A stretch of 10,309 nucleotides of DNA from Candidatus Aquicultor primus (lineage in GTDB: Bacteria > Actinomycetota > Aquicultoria > Aquicultorales > Aquicultoraceae), in assembly GCA_001767575.1 (NCBI GenBank), contig MELI01000062.1, forward strand, positions 40,629 through 50,937, in the 5' to 3' direction. Below the pieces are notes generated by a model that saw nothing but the letters and a program-made list of their open reading frames with translations, did no database searches and was not told the origin of the DNA. Shown here piece by piece: positions 1-6,582 of this stretch. The translations under genes and the position numbers were made by a program. Each line of letters starts with the position of its first letter. The stretch's first letter is position 1.

Positions 1-469
1 TGGTCTGGCCTGATGACGCGCCAACCTGGAATGTCTTGGTACCGAGGGTACCGTCGAGCAACGTCTGGTTGTTGAACTGAGTCTGGGTCGCGATCCTATC
101 CATCTCCTGGATAAGCTGCTGAACCTCTTTGTCGGTCGCGCCGCGGTCCAACGAAGTGTTGGTCGCGTTCGCCGACTGGACTGCCAGCTCCCTGATCCTC
201 TGGAGGGCGTTCGTCATCTCATCGATGGCACCCTCAGCGGTCTGTACCATTGAAACCGCGTCGTTCGCGTTTCTAATAGCTTGGTTAAGACCCCTGATCT
301 GTGACGACATTCTCACTGCGATAGCAAGACCGGCTGCGTCGTCTTTTGCGGAGTTAATGCGAAGACCTGAAGATAACCTCTGCATCGCTGTCTGAAGCGG
401 CATGAGGCTCTTGCTTAGGTTCCTCTGTGCGTTGAGTGATTGCATGTTTGTGTTGATTACTAAAGCCAT
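1..469 (-). CDS. hag: Flagellin, N-terminal 156 residues (3' end outside window)
   Basis: Major filament subunit, exported by the flagellar type III system and polymerised at the filament tip. The visible part is the conserved D0/D1 region: it opens [18 protein letters not shown], followed by [20 protein letters not shown] (residues 31-50) and QRIRELAVQ (90-98). The last motif is the D1 helix segment that TLR5 recognises in many bacterial flagellins. FNNQTLLDG (132-140) ends the D1 N-terminal half. The ATG at 469 has a strong AAGGAGG 8 bases upstream. The gene follows csrA after 175 bases and has its own promoter-like motif and a CsrA-type leader hairpin, so both sigma-28 transcription and CsrA repression of translation are likely. 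The variable domain and C-terminus lie beyond the left edge. FliC is the equivalent name in other phyla. Confidence 0.97.
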   Translation of the reverse strand, partial: MALVINTNMQSLNAQRNLSKSLMPLQTAMQRLSSGLRINSAKDDAAGLAIAVRMSSQIRGLNQAIRNANDAVSMVQTAEGAIDEMTNALQRIRELAVQSANATNTSLDRGATDKEVQQLIQEMDRIATQTQFNNQTLLDGTLGTKTFQVGASSGQT

Positions 470-477
470 TTTTGTTT

Positions 478-484
478 CCTCCTT
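478..484 (-). promoter_or_regulatory. Flagellin Shine-Dalgarno site, probable second CsrA site
   Basis: AAGGAGG lies 8 bases before the flagellin ATG. It continues as AAGGAGGAA and so holds two GGA triplets, the core that CsrA binds. In Bacillus subtilis hag a CsrA site overlaps the ribosome binding site in this way and bound CsrA blocks initiation (known there, inferred here). Confidence 0.7.
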
Positions 485-502
485 GAATTTCCCTTGTTTA
501 TT

Positions 503-516
503 TGGCATCCTTGCCA
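503..516 (-). promoter_or_regulatory. CsrA-binding hairpin in the flagellin leader
   Basis: On the minus strand this reads TGGCA-AGGA-TGCCA: a perfect 5-bp stem closing an AGGA tetraloop. The core CAAGGATG matches the central part of the known CsrA consensus RUACARGGAUGU. It sits 18 bases upstream of the flagellin SD, with fliW and csrA immediately upstream. This matches the two-site layout of B. subtilis hag (hairpin site upstream, second site on the SD). Binding itself is inferred. Confidence 0.75.
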
Positions 517-543
517 TTGCCAGCTATATCCAAGAGTTCCTTT

Positions 544-555
544 CCGGCCGGCCGG
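544..555. repeat. 12-bp GC palindrome in the flagellin leader
   Basis: CCGGCCGGCCGG is a perfect 12-bp palindrome, conspicuous in an otherwise AT-leaning leader. In RNA it could fold as a CCGG/CCGG stem. Two GGA triplets follow directly (CCGGAAAGGAACTC on the minus strand), so it may present further CsrA sites. It could equally be a DNA-binding site or chance. Confidence 0.4.
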
Positions 556-598
556 TGCTCGAAAAGATCCTCCCAAGTCAAGACTGGACTTAACAGTT

Positions 599-627
599 AT
601 ATCGTCAGCTTTTTAAATTTTCTGCAC
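599..627 (-). promoter_or_regulatory. Probable sigma-28-type promoter for flagellin
   Basis: On the minus strand GTGCAGAAA (619-627), a 10-base spacer and CTGACGATAT. GACGATAT differs at one base from the sigma-D/sigma-28 -10 consensus GCCGATAT. The upstream half does not match the usual TAAA at 15-base spacing. The same two halves with the same spacing occur before flgM (4701-4729), which is the main reason to trust it. It starts 18 bases past the csrA stop and would give a leader of about 120 bases. Confidence 0.6.
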
Positions 628-644
628 AAAATCAAGAAGGTTTT

Positions 645-881
645 TTAAGAAATATCTTTGGCGAGAAGGTCACTTAAATTCTGAAGGGCGTCTTTCGATG
701 TGGAAGCGGCGCGATCATTCTCCTCAAGAATAGACTTGTATATCTCCTGGCGGTAGACGGGAATATTCTTAGGAGCTTTGATGCCGATTTTGACGTGATC
801 GTCTTTGACTTCGACGATGAAGACCTCGATATCATTGCCTATATTAATGCTCTCGTTGATCTTTCTGGTAAGAACCAGCAT
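645..881 (-). CDS. csrA: Carbon storage regulator / flagellin translational repressor CsrA
   Basis: Small homodimeric RNA-binding protein that binds GGA-containing hairpins and blocks translation, here most likely of flagellin mRNA. The 78 residues start [18 protein letters not shown]-contact residues known from E. coli CsrA are present: L4 and R44 in the IPVYR stretch. N55 in EENDRAA matches the asparagine that FliW contacts in B. subtilis CsrA. The C-terminal helix is longer than the 61-residue E. coli form, as expected for FliW-controlled CsrA. ATG at 881 follows AGGAGG by only 4 bases, and that SD overlaps the fliW stop. Only 8 bases separate the two genes, so translation is probably coupled. 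Confidence 0.97.
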   Translation of the reverse strand: MLVLTRKINESINIGNDIEVFIVEVKDDHVKIGIKAPKNIPVYRQEIYKSILEENDRAASTSKDALQNLSDLLAKDIS

Positions 882-889
882 TGTTCCTC

Positions 890-1414
890 CTAGGCTTCGG
901 ATATCAGCGGGTGTTTAGTCGTATAGCCATCATAAGCCAAAATAACCTGAATTGCTAAGTTATTACGAAGATTAATGATTACGGGCGCCGCGAGATTAGC
1001 GGTGATCTTTCCCGGGTCGCCTGGGATGGTCAGAATCGATAGAACCAGAAGGGAAGCTTCCTCATCGGCTTCGTCTTCTTCTGTAGCTTCAAGCTTCTCC
1101 AAATCCCATTCGCTTATGGTCGGGTTATAGTCTTTAAAATATACCCAGGGTTCGATTACCACAAAAGCGACATCCGCCAACTCAGTCGATTGGAGCCAAG
1201 CCAGCGGGCTGTTTTCCTTATGCGGTATCAAAACAAATTCCTTCGCATCAGGAAACCCCGGTATGTTGTCGACAAATCGTATTATTTTGTCCTCATCTAC
1301 CTCGACTACTCCAAACCTTGTAGTCGTAAACTCCACTCTAGCCATCGTTTCAACCTTTACCATGATTTTCTCGGGAGCCTCTTCGGGCATCAACGCTACA
1401 ATTCGGGCATCCAT
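890..1414 (-). CDS. fliW: Flagellar assembly factor FliW (CsrA antagonist)
   Basis: Cytoplasmic protein that binds either CsrA or unsecreted flagellin. When flagellin is exported, free FliW captures CsrA and flagellin translation resumes. The family core starts near residue 24 ([16 protein letters not shown]), followed by [21 protein letters not shown] (44-64), the hallmark GIPGF-like loop. SPLAWLQS and [12 protein letters not shown] are also typical. At 174 residues it is longer than the usual 145-155 because of about 23 extra N-terminal residues. The ATG at 1414 has a good GAGGAG 6 bases upstream; ATGs at residues 18 and 24 have weaker sites, so I keep the long form. An acidic run ([12 protein letters not shown]) lies mid-protein. 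It directly precedes csrA and follows flgL after 133 bases. Confidence 0.95.
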   Translation of the reverse strand: MDARIVALMPEEAPEKIMVKVETMARVEFTTTRFGVVEVDEDKIIRFVDNIPGFPDAKEFVLIPHKENSPLAWLQSTELADVAFVVIEPWVYFKDYNPTISEWDLEKLEATEEDEADEEASLLVLSILTIPGDPGKITANLAAPVIINLRNNLAIQVILAYDGYTTKHPLISEA

Positions 1415-1420
1415 CCGTGT
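1412..1420 (-). promoter_or_regulatory. CsrA-like site on the fliW start codon
   Basis: Minus strand ACACGGATG, whose ATG is the fliW start. It resembles the 3' part of the CsrA consensus (ACARGGAUG) except for C in place of the purine. Another GGA lies in the adjacent GAGGAG ribosome site. No clear hairpin is seen, so this is only a candidate for CsrA feedback on its own antagonist. Confidence 0.25.
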
Positions 1421-1500
1421 CTCCTCTGTCTAATAATATTAACGCCAATAGAGCATTTGTTGAACCACTTACACACTTTTTGTTGACTTTACAGACGCGC

Positions 1501-1506
1501 ATTATA
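1501..1506 (-). promoter_or_regulatory. Possible -10 box in the flgL-fliW gap
   Basis: The 133-base gap before fliW holds a perfect TATAAT on the minus strand about 87 bases upstream of the fliW ATG. No -35 box close to TTGACA lies 16-18 bases before it, and there is no extended -10. Next to it is an inverted repeat, GATAGC (1509-1514) with GCTATC (1547-1552), which overlaps the flgL stop and lacks a U-tract. A separate fliW-csrA promoter is possible but weakly supported. Confidence 0.25.
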
Positions 1507-1547
1507 ACGATAGCGCTTGTGCCCTGCGCCGGTCATATCCTCAAAAG

Positions 1548-2441
1548 CTATCTTAAGAAGTCGATAAGCGATTTCTGTATAGACATGCTTCCCGACGTGA
1601 GTGCCGCCTGGTATACGTTCTCTTCACTCTTGAGCTTCATTATGACTTCCGCCAAATCGGCGTCCTCGATATTGCTGAGTATTTCAGTCAAACTAAGCAC
1701 ATCCTGCGAGTGCCTGTCTTTGACAAAATCCATACGGTTTATCTTTGCTCCGACTATGGCCAACGAATCCGTTATGGTTTCCAATGAATCATCGACCAGA
1801 CTAGTATCTCCCGAAACCGCCGCATAGTCCCCCGCGCGAAGATGAGCACTTAGGTCTATTAAAACCTGGAAGACGTCTGCGCCGCCTTGGAATATCGTAT
1901 CCCCGTTGAGATTGACTGCGGCGTTGACTCCTCTTTCGATCTCGTAGTTGATAACTCCAGCGTCACCGTTATAAGTAACACTGGGCACCGGAAGGCCGAC
2001 TTGTATAAATGCCGGAGTCGTCGTCTTATGGCCCGCAAAAATAGATCTGCCGGCTAAACTCGTATTTCCTATGACAACCATCTCGGATAAGAGCTGGTCT
2101 ACTTCGTTAGCGATTTTGTCGAGTTCGCTCTGGCTGTTGGTAGAGTTGGCCCCCATTACGGCCAGCTCTTTTGCCCTATACATCAGCTCTGTAGCATTTC
2201 TGAGCGCCACGTCCGCCATGCTTAGCCAAGTAAGTCCGTCGTCGACATTGTTGATATATTGTTGCGTCTCCTTTATTGAGACGCGAGTAGCCAACGCTTG
2301 GTTTATGGCCACCGGGTTGTCGGATGGCCGATTGAACAGTTTCCCGGAAGATAGCTGGGTCTGATACTTTGCCATCCTATCATAAGAAGACGATATGTTC
2401 TTTAAGATCGTGCTCGAAAGCATGTTTTGAGTTACTCTCAC
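1548..2441 (-). CDS. flgL: Flagellar hook-associated protein 3 (FlgL)
   Basis: Junction protein that sits between FlgK and the flagellin filament, exported by the flagellar secretion system. The 297 residues show the flagellin-like helical ends: MRVTQNMLSSTILKNI with QLSSGKLFNRPSDNPV (residues 29-44), and a C-terminal amphipathic helix from EDADLAEVIMKLKSEENVYQ (about 259-278) to SLIDFLR. The length is near the family norm. The start is GTG at 2441, with AGGGG 8 bases upstream that overlaps the flgK stop; 11 bases separate the genes. A flagellin assignment is less likely because the flgK neighbour and the N-terminus fit FlgL and a true flagellin lies downstream. Confidence 0.96.
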   Translation of the reverse strand: MRVTQNMLSSTILKNISSSYDRMAKYQTQLSSGKLFNRPSDNPVAINQALATRVSIKETQQYINNVDDGLTWLSMADVALRNATELMYRAKELAVMGANSTNSQSELDKIANEVDQLLSEMVVIGNTSLAGRSIFAGHKTTTPAFIQVGLPVPSVTYNGDAGVINYEIERGVNAAVNLNGDTIFQGGADVFQVLIDLSAHLRAGDYAAVSGDTSLVDDSLETITDSLAIVGAKINRMDFVKDRHSQDVLSLTEILSNIEDADLAEVIMKLKSEENVYQAALTSGSMSIQKSLIDFLR

Positions 2442-2452
2442 CTAAACCACCC

Positions 2453-3841
2453 CTACCTGACCATTTGATTGATAAGAACATCCAGCATCTCGTCGAACAT
2501 CGTGACCAGCCTCGCCGCCGCCTGGTAAGCGCGCTGGAACTTGATCATATTGGTCGCTTCTTCGTCTAAGGAGACACCCGCGACAGACTGTCGATGACTC
2601 TCTATTAAGTCAAAATACATCTTACCGTTGGCGGTCATCGCTGCCGCCTGCTGCGACTCAACCCCAAGGTTCGTTACAAGCGAGCGGTAATAATCATCCA
2701 TCGTAATCGTGTTACCGCTCATAACTAGTCCATTCTTAAGTTTGGCAAGCGCTAACGCGTTTGAATTATCGCCGGGCTCACCGCTGAGCGATGCGCCTAA
2801 GCTTCTAGGATCAGAAACATCCATACTTATTGCCATGTCTGAAGCGCCTATACCGGAGAAGAACTCCAACCCGGTAGAGGCGTCAAGACCGATACCGTTG
2901 AAGTGAATCGAGTTCACCTCATTGATAATGCTCGCGGCCAGCACATCGAGTTCGCTCTTATACGCCGGCACCGTAACATCTCGCGTTTCGGTGAGCGCTT
3001 TGATTTCGCCGCCGTAAATCGTAGCCGCTATGCCCGACGCTTTCCATTTCACATCATAGAAACCGTTTCCGGGGTTGGAAACCGCTTCCAACTCGTTATA
3101 ACCATACTCGGAGACTAATTGCGATCCATTGATATATATGATCGTTGCCCCGGTATCCAATTCTGCGACCTTAACATCAACCATCTTTGAAAGCTTGTCG
3201 ATGAGCAAATCTCGCTCATCCAGCATGTCGTTCGGCTCAGCACCATATGTCTTGACCCGCAATATGTCCCGGTTTAACTCCGAGACGCGACGCGCTATCG
3301 AATTGATGTCATTGACCTTAACAAGCACCTGCTCATTAAGGTTATCTTGAACCCTGCTCAACTTGCTATCGAGTTGGTTAAATGTTGTCGCGAGCATGCG
3401 CCCGGTCTCCAGGACACCGGAGCGTGTCGATGTGCTCTCAGGGTTTTTGCTCAGTTGCTGCCAGGAATCCCAGAATTGCCCCATGATATTGAGCAAACCT
3501 CCATCTGAGGGCTCATTGAAAATGGTCTCGATTTGCTCGAGGCCATTTTTCTTGACCTCCCATCCACCCAAAGACTGGTTCTCCCGTCTTATCTGCCCGT
3601 CGAAGAAGCTGTCACGCACGCGCTGAATGGATTGAACCATCACGCCTGTACCGAGCTGTCCTTGAATAAGCGGTCGGTTCCAGGAAGGTGCGGGAAACGA
3701 AGGTGTCGTTCCCTGGATTACCCGCTGTCTCGTGTAACCAGGCGTATTTGCGTTAGCTATATTGTGCGCAGTTACATCCAAAGCATATTGGCTCGTCTGC
3801 AGCGCTTTTCTTGCTATTTCTATTCCAAAAAAACCATCCAT
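2453..3841 (-). CDS. flgK: Flagellar hook-associated protein 1 (FlgK)
   Basis: First junction protein on the hook tip. The N-terminus has the rod/hook-family motif (FFGIEIARKALQTSQYALDV, then NIANANTPGYTRQR at residues 27-40). The C-terminus has the matching helix (NMIKFQRAYQAAARLVTMFD and the LINQMVR end). The middle is a long coiled region (VSELNRDILRVKTYG and similar) typical of FlgK. At 462 residues it is at the short end of the family, meaning a compact central domain. ATG at 3841 is preceded by GAGGTG about 6 bases upstream, which directly follows the flgN stop. The position between its chaperone gene flgN and flgL supports the call. Confidence 0.97.
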   Translation of the reverse strand: MDGFFGIEIARKALQTSQYALDVTAHNIANANTPGYTRQRVIQGTTPSFPAPSWNRPLIQGQLGTGVMVQSIQRVRDSFFDGQIRRENQSLGGWEVKKNGLEQIETIFNEPSDGGLLNIMGQFWDSWQQLSKNPESTSTRSGVLETGRMLATTFNQLDSKLSRVQDNLNEQVLVKVNDINSIARRVSELNRDILRVKTYGAEPNDMLDERDLLIDKLSKMVDVKVAELDTGATIIYINGSQLVSEYGYNELEAVSNPGNGFYDVKWKASGIAATIYGGEIKALTETRDVTVPAYKSELDVLAASIINEVNSIHFNGIGLDASTGLEFFSGIGASDMAISMDVSDPRSLGASLSGEPGDNSNALALAKLKNGLVMSGNTITMDDYYRSLVTNLGVESQQAAAMTANGKMYFDLIESHRQSVAGVSLDEEATNMIKFQRAYQAAARLVTMFDEMLDVLINQMVR

Positions 3842-3854
3842 TTATAACACCTCG

Positions 3855-4349
3855 TTATGCTCGTCCGTCGAAAATCCTCGCGCGCGGACTCTGCGGCATT
3901 GCCGCGCTCCCGTAACACGGATCTTCAGCGGGCAGCAAAGAGTCGAGCAGGAAGTCGATGTAGCCTATACTCCTATTAACCAGCTCGGCATTGGTCTTGT
4001 TTGTCTCACTAAGCTCGTCGATGATTTGGAGGATCTCGTCTCTGAGCCGGCAAGCTTCAACGGCGGAAGCGCCGTTTAAACTTGCCAAAACGGACGAAAT
4101 GGTCTGGGATAACTGGGGCGAATGCCTGTCAATATCCGCGCCCAACAGAGCAAAACGTTGTCCTTCAAGGTTGCGCACCTTTTCGATGATCCGCTCTATC
4201 GCCTCTAAAACCTCTGAAAGCTCTTCTGTGTCTCGTCTTATGATTAGTTCTTGTTCTTTCTTGGCTAATCCAAGCAAGTCCTGGTACGATTCTCTCTCGC
4301 ATCTTAGTACATCGACTAGAGCAACATCATCGATCTTCAATTTTCTCAC
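3855..4349 (-). CDS. flgN: Flagellar export chaperone FlgN
   Basis: Cytoplasmic chaperone that keeps FlgK and FlgL export-competent. The 164-residue product is almost wholly helical, with heptad-like segments (YQDLLGLAKKEQELIIRRDTE near residues 22-42, then EVLEAIERIIEKVRNLEGQRFALLG), as in the FlgN family. The tail after LLPAEDP is probably disordered. Identification rests on this pattern plus its position between flgM and flgK, since FlgN proteins diverge quickly. The start is uncertain: GTG at 4349 has AAGG touching it, too close to work well, while TTG at 4340 (161 residues) has AAGGGTGA 5 bases upstream and may be the true start. The gap to flgK is 13 bases. Confidence 0.9.
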   Translation of the reverse strand: MRKLKIDDVALVDVLRCERESYQDLLGLAKKEQELIIRRDTEELSEVLEAIERIIEKVRNLEGQRFALLGADIDRHSPQLSQTISSVLASLNGASAVEACRLRDEILQIIDELSETNKTNAELVNRSIGYIDFLLDSLLPAEDPCYGSAAMPQSPRARIFDGRA

Positions 4350-4353
4350 CCTT
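4346..4353 (-). promoter_or_regulatory. Ribosome binding site that questions the flgN start
   Basis: AAGGGTGA on the minus strand contains the GTG codon that would be the longest flgN start. At 5 bases before TTG (4338-4340) it is well placed for that codon instead. Either start leaves the same helical protein. Confidence 0.5.
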
Positions 4354-4361
4354 GGTGTAGT

Positions 4362-4676
4362 CTAGACCATCTTGTCTACTATCATTCGATGGACTATCTT
4401 ATCTGCCACTTCCTTGCTGGTTACTTCGTAATCACCAGACTTGATTTTGGTTTTTACCTCATCAACCAGGTCTTTTCTCACTTCAGGGAGCTTACGGTAA
4501 GCTTCTCTTGCCTTGTTAGCCTCTTCCCCGCGAGCCGTTATGGTGACAGAATCAACGTTGTGACGGAGCTTTTCCGTTTTCTGCTCCGAGCCTTTTGCCC
4601 GGTCAGACGTTTTATTTTCGACCTGCCGCACATACTTGTCTAAGACCTGTTTGACTTGCTCATTTGAGATCTTCAT
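4362..4676 (-). CDS. flgM: Anti-sigma-28 factor FlgM
   Basis: Binds and inhibits the flagellar sigma factor (SigD/FliA) until the hook is complete, when in many species FlgM is exported and late genes switch on. The 104-residue product has a charged, probably unfolded N-terminal half (KTSDRAKGSEQKTEK) and the conserved C-terminal sigma-binding helices VRKDLVDEVKTKIKSGDYEV followed by SKEVADKIVHRMI. I choose ATG at 4676 because GGGGTGA stands 5 bases upstream. An in-frame GTG at 4685 would add three residues but has a weak site and would lie within about 10 bases of the predicted transcript start. It heads flgM-flgN-flgK-flgL, the usual late operon. Confidence 0.95.
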   Translation of the reverse strand: MKISNEQVKQVLDKYVRQVENKTSDRAKGSEQKTEKLRHNVDSVTITARGEEANKAREAYRKLPEVRKDLVDEVKTKIKSGDYEVTSKEVADKIVHRMIVDKMV

Positions 4677-4681
4677 ACTAT

Positions 4682-4688
4682 TCACCCC
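4682..4688 (-). promoter_or_regulatory. flgM ribosome binding site
   Basis: GGGGTGA on the minus strand, 5 bases before ATG 4676. It overlaps the alternative GTG (4683-4685), which argues that the ATG is the start used. Confidence 0.65.
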
Positions 4689-4700
4689 ACTTGCTCATAG

Positions 4701-4729
4701 TTATCGTCAGGTTCTGCCGCTTTCTCCAC
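4701..4729 (-). promoter_or_regulatory. Probable sigma-28-type promoter for flgM-flgN-flgK-flgL
   Basis: On the minus strand GTGGAGAAA (4721-4729), a 10-base spacer, then CTGACGATAA. GACGATAA is one base from the sigma-28 -10 GCCGATAA. It shares 17 of 18 bases in the two halves, and exact spacing, with the flagellin upstream motif. The transcript would begin only about 18 bases before the flgM ATG. As at flagellin, the upstream half is not a standard TAAA box. Confidence 0.6.
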
Positions 4730-4791
4730 CATTCCAGCAAAACCGTCTCGATAATAACGCAAATGCGGGTAAAACCAACCGCTCACACAAA

Positions 4792-4806
4792 CCGGCTCCA
4801 CGCCGG
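4792..4806 (-). other. GC hairpin in the flgG-flgM gap
   Basis: Minus strand CCGGC-GTGGA-GCCGG followed by TTTGTGTG. The stem is 5 bp and the U-run is short and broken, so it is at best a weak terminator for the upstream rod operon. The rest of the 195-base gap holds only the flgM promoter motif and SD. Confidence 0.3.
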
Positions 4807-4871
4807 CGCACTGTACTGTCCTTGTTGTATCTCGCAATCCCGTAAAACCCTCAACCTGTCAACGATATTGG

Positions 4872-5657
4872 CTATGCCCTGATGTTAGTAGCTATCATCA
4901 ACATCTCTTCGGCCGTCTTGAGAGCACGTGAATTTACCTCATACGCACGTTGCGCGATGACCAACTGGGTCATCTCATCGGCAAGTTCCACGTTCGAGCC
5001 CTCGACAAAGTTTTGGGTCAACCGCCCCACACCATTACTCTCAGGTATCTCTTCAACAACATTGCCGCTGGCTACAGTCGGAACGAAAACGTTTTCTCCA
5101 ACCGCTAGCAAGCCATTTGGGTTATCGAACTTGAAAAGTGTTATGGTACCGACCTCGCGGAGTTCTCCAGTCTCGATATCAACGACCCGAACCTGACCGT
5201 TCGGAAGTATATTAAGGTCGGTTGCCCCTTCAGGTAAGGTTATTGCAGGATCCAACGTATAGCCCTGCGGCGTGGTGAGCTTGCCGGTAGAATCAGCGTT
5301 AAAACTGCCATCCCTCGTATAAGCAGGGGTTCCATCTGGAAGTTGAACCCGGAAAAACCCTGCTCCGTCGATAGCGACATCATACGGGTTGTCGGTCGCC
5401 TCCAGCCTGCCTTGATTAAATATTCTCTGGGTCGAAGCGACCCTAACCCCCGTGCCAATCGATATTCCCGTCCTGCTTGAATTATCGGGCTCAAACTCTC
5501 CTAAGGCGTTAGCCTGCATATAGCTGAGATCCTGGAACTGCGTGATATTACGCTTGAAGCCAGTCGTGCTAACATTCGCGACATTATTTGAGATTGCGTC
5601 CACCGCCGCTCTTTGCGAAAGCAAGCCTGACGCCGACGTCCATAATGCTCCAATCAT
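4872..5657 (-). CDS. flgG: Flagellar basal-body rod protein FlgG
   Basis: Distal rod subunit, exported through the flagellar secretion system and linking proximal rod to hook. The 261 residues match the family length. N-terminal rod motif: MIGALWTSASGLLSQRAAVD, then SNNVANVSTTGFKRN (23-37). Mid-protein DVAIDGAGFFRVQLPDGTPA and YTRDGSF are typical of FlgG. C-terminal motif: EGSNVELADEMTQLVIAQRA with the YEVNSRALKTAEEML helix. The frame is open 17 codons further upstream, but the ATG at 5657 has AAGGAGGG 4 bases before it and gives the canonical N-terminus. It follows flgF after 138 bases. In Bacillus terms this is FlhP-like. Confidence 0.96.
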   Translation of the reverse strand: MIGALWTSASGLLSQRAAVDAISNNVANVSTTGFKRNITQFQDLSYMQANALGEFEPDNSSRTGISIGTGVRVASTQRIFNQGRLEATDNPYDVAIDGAGFFRVQLPDGTPAYTRDGSFNADSTGKLTTPQGYTLDPAITLPEGATDLNILPNGQVRVVDIETGELREVGTITLFKFDNPNGLLAVGENVFVPTVASGNVVEEIPESNGVGRLTQNFVEGSNVELADEMTQLVIAQRAYEVNSRALKTAEEMLMIATNIRA

Positions 5658-5742
5658 GCTACCCTCCTTCTTACTATATCCGTGCAATTTCGGACGTAGG
5701 GCAGGCATAGAGAATGTGACTTAAGGGATGTTGGGGTTTGAC

Positions 5743-5762
5743 CCGCCTCTATCAATCGGCGG
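5743..5762 (-). other. Hairpin in the flgF-flgG gap
   Basis: Minus strand CCGCC, a 10-base loop, GGCGG. A second short hairpin (GGGT-CAA-ACCC) overlaps its 3' side. There is no U-tract, so it is not an intrinsic terminator. The remainder of the 138-base gap shows no convincing promoter. It may affect relative flgF/flgG expression or have no role. Confidence 0.3.
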
Positions 5763-5795
5763 TTCTGGGGAGACCTCCGTTTCCGGTCCAGCCTC

Positions 5796-6545
5796 TTACG
5801 CTAATCTGCCAACATCATTCACTGCTCTACCCAAGATTTCGTCCTGGCTCTTCAATATCTTCTGATTGGCCTCAAAAGACCTTACCGTTGTGATCATGTC
5901 GACCATTTCAATCGTAACGTCGACATTCGAGCCTTCCAAATACTTTTGCCTAACTCGAGCCCCGGAAGCCTTGCCATTGGTTTGTGAAATAAACAAATTG
6001 CTTCCGGCCTTCTCTAACTCATCGGCATCGAACTGCCGTATCTTTAGCTTGTCGATAAAGGTATCGTCGACATAGATATTTCCGGTCTCGTCGATAAAGA
6101 CCTCATCACCACTGATGGCTATGGCTCCGTTTTCGCCCAACACAAGATTGCCGTCCTGGTCGACCAATCTACTCAAGCCGTCGATTCCGAAGCTTCCATT
6201 TCTCGTATACCTTTCACCTGCTTGGGTCCCAACGGCAAACAACCCGTTGCCGGACAGCGCGACGTCAAGCATACTTCCGGTGTGACGCAATGGGGCGTCC
6301 GTATTTATGAAACCGGTTTCTCCGATACCGACCCCGGTACTTAACCAGCCGAGGGGAGTCTGGGCAGCCGACGCGCCGACGCTTTTCTCAGATGCGTATA
6401 ACAATGCATCAGGAAACGAAGTTATCGATGCATAATCTCGTTTAAATCCAGTTGTGTTAACATTGGCCAGGTTGTTTGAGATAACATCCTGTTTGTTCAT
6501 TAGGGCAAGCATCCCTGTAGCCGAGGTGTATAACCCTCTTATCAT
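5796..6545 (-). CDS. flgF: Flagellar basal-body rod protein, FlgF-type (FlgG paralogue)
   Basis: Rod subunit of the FlgF/FlgG family, 249 residues. The N-terminal motif MIRGLYTSATGMLALMNKQD continues with SNNLANVNTTGFKRD (23-37), aligned without gaps to the same motif in the downstream flgG. The C-terminal motif is EGSNVDVTIEMVDMITTVRS (from about 204) with FEANQKILKSQDEIL. The order before flgG and the shorter length favour FlgF (FlhO in Bacillus), although automated annotation often calls such proteins FlgG. The frame stays open 28 codons further upstream, overlapping cheX, but the ATG at 6545 has a perfect AAGGAGGT 5 bases before it. It follows cheX after 37 bases. Confidence 0.9.
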   Translation of the reverse strand: MIRGLYTSATGMLALMNKQDVISNNLANVNTTGFKRDYASITSFPDALLYASEKSVGASAAQTPLGWLSTGVGIGETGFINTDAPLRHTGSMLDVALSGNGLFAVGTQAGERYTRNGSFGIDGLSRLVDQDGNLVLGENGAIAISGDEVFIDETGNIYVDDTFIDKLKIRQFDADELEKAGSNLFISQTNGKASGARVRQKYLEGSNVDVTIEMVDMITTVRSFEANQKILKSQDEILGRAVNDVGRLA

Positions 6546-6582
6546 ATTGCACCTCCTTTCCCTGTGGTTGGCCCTTAAGTGT

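Noticed and set aside
641..646. Run of T/A after csrA as an intrinsic terminator
   Set aside because: There is no GC-rich stem beside it on either strand, and the run lies around the csrA stop codon.
4677..4865. An open minus-strand frame of about 55 codons between flgG and flgM
   Set aside because: No convincing start with SD, no recognisable family, it contains the flgM promoter motif, and a frame this long is not rare by chance.
4690..4871. Possible c-di-GMP or other riboswitch before flgM
   Set aside because: I could not find a conserved riboswitch core; the predicted transcript start also leaves only about 18 bases of leader.
129..5196. Many plus-strand frames of 60-136 codons opposite the flagellar genes
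   Set aside because: They mirror confidently identified minus-strand genes, lack family features and have no consistent SD sites.
5240..5494. 84-codon minus-strand frame inside flgG
   Set aside because: Out of frame within a canonical, complete flgG; no evidence of independent translation.
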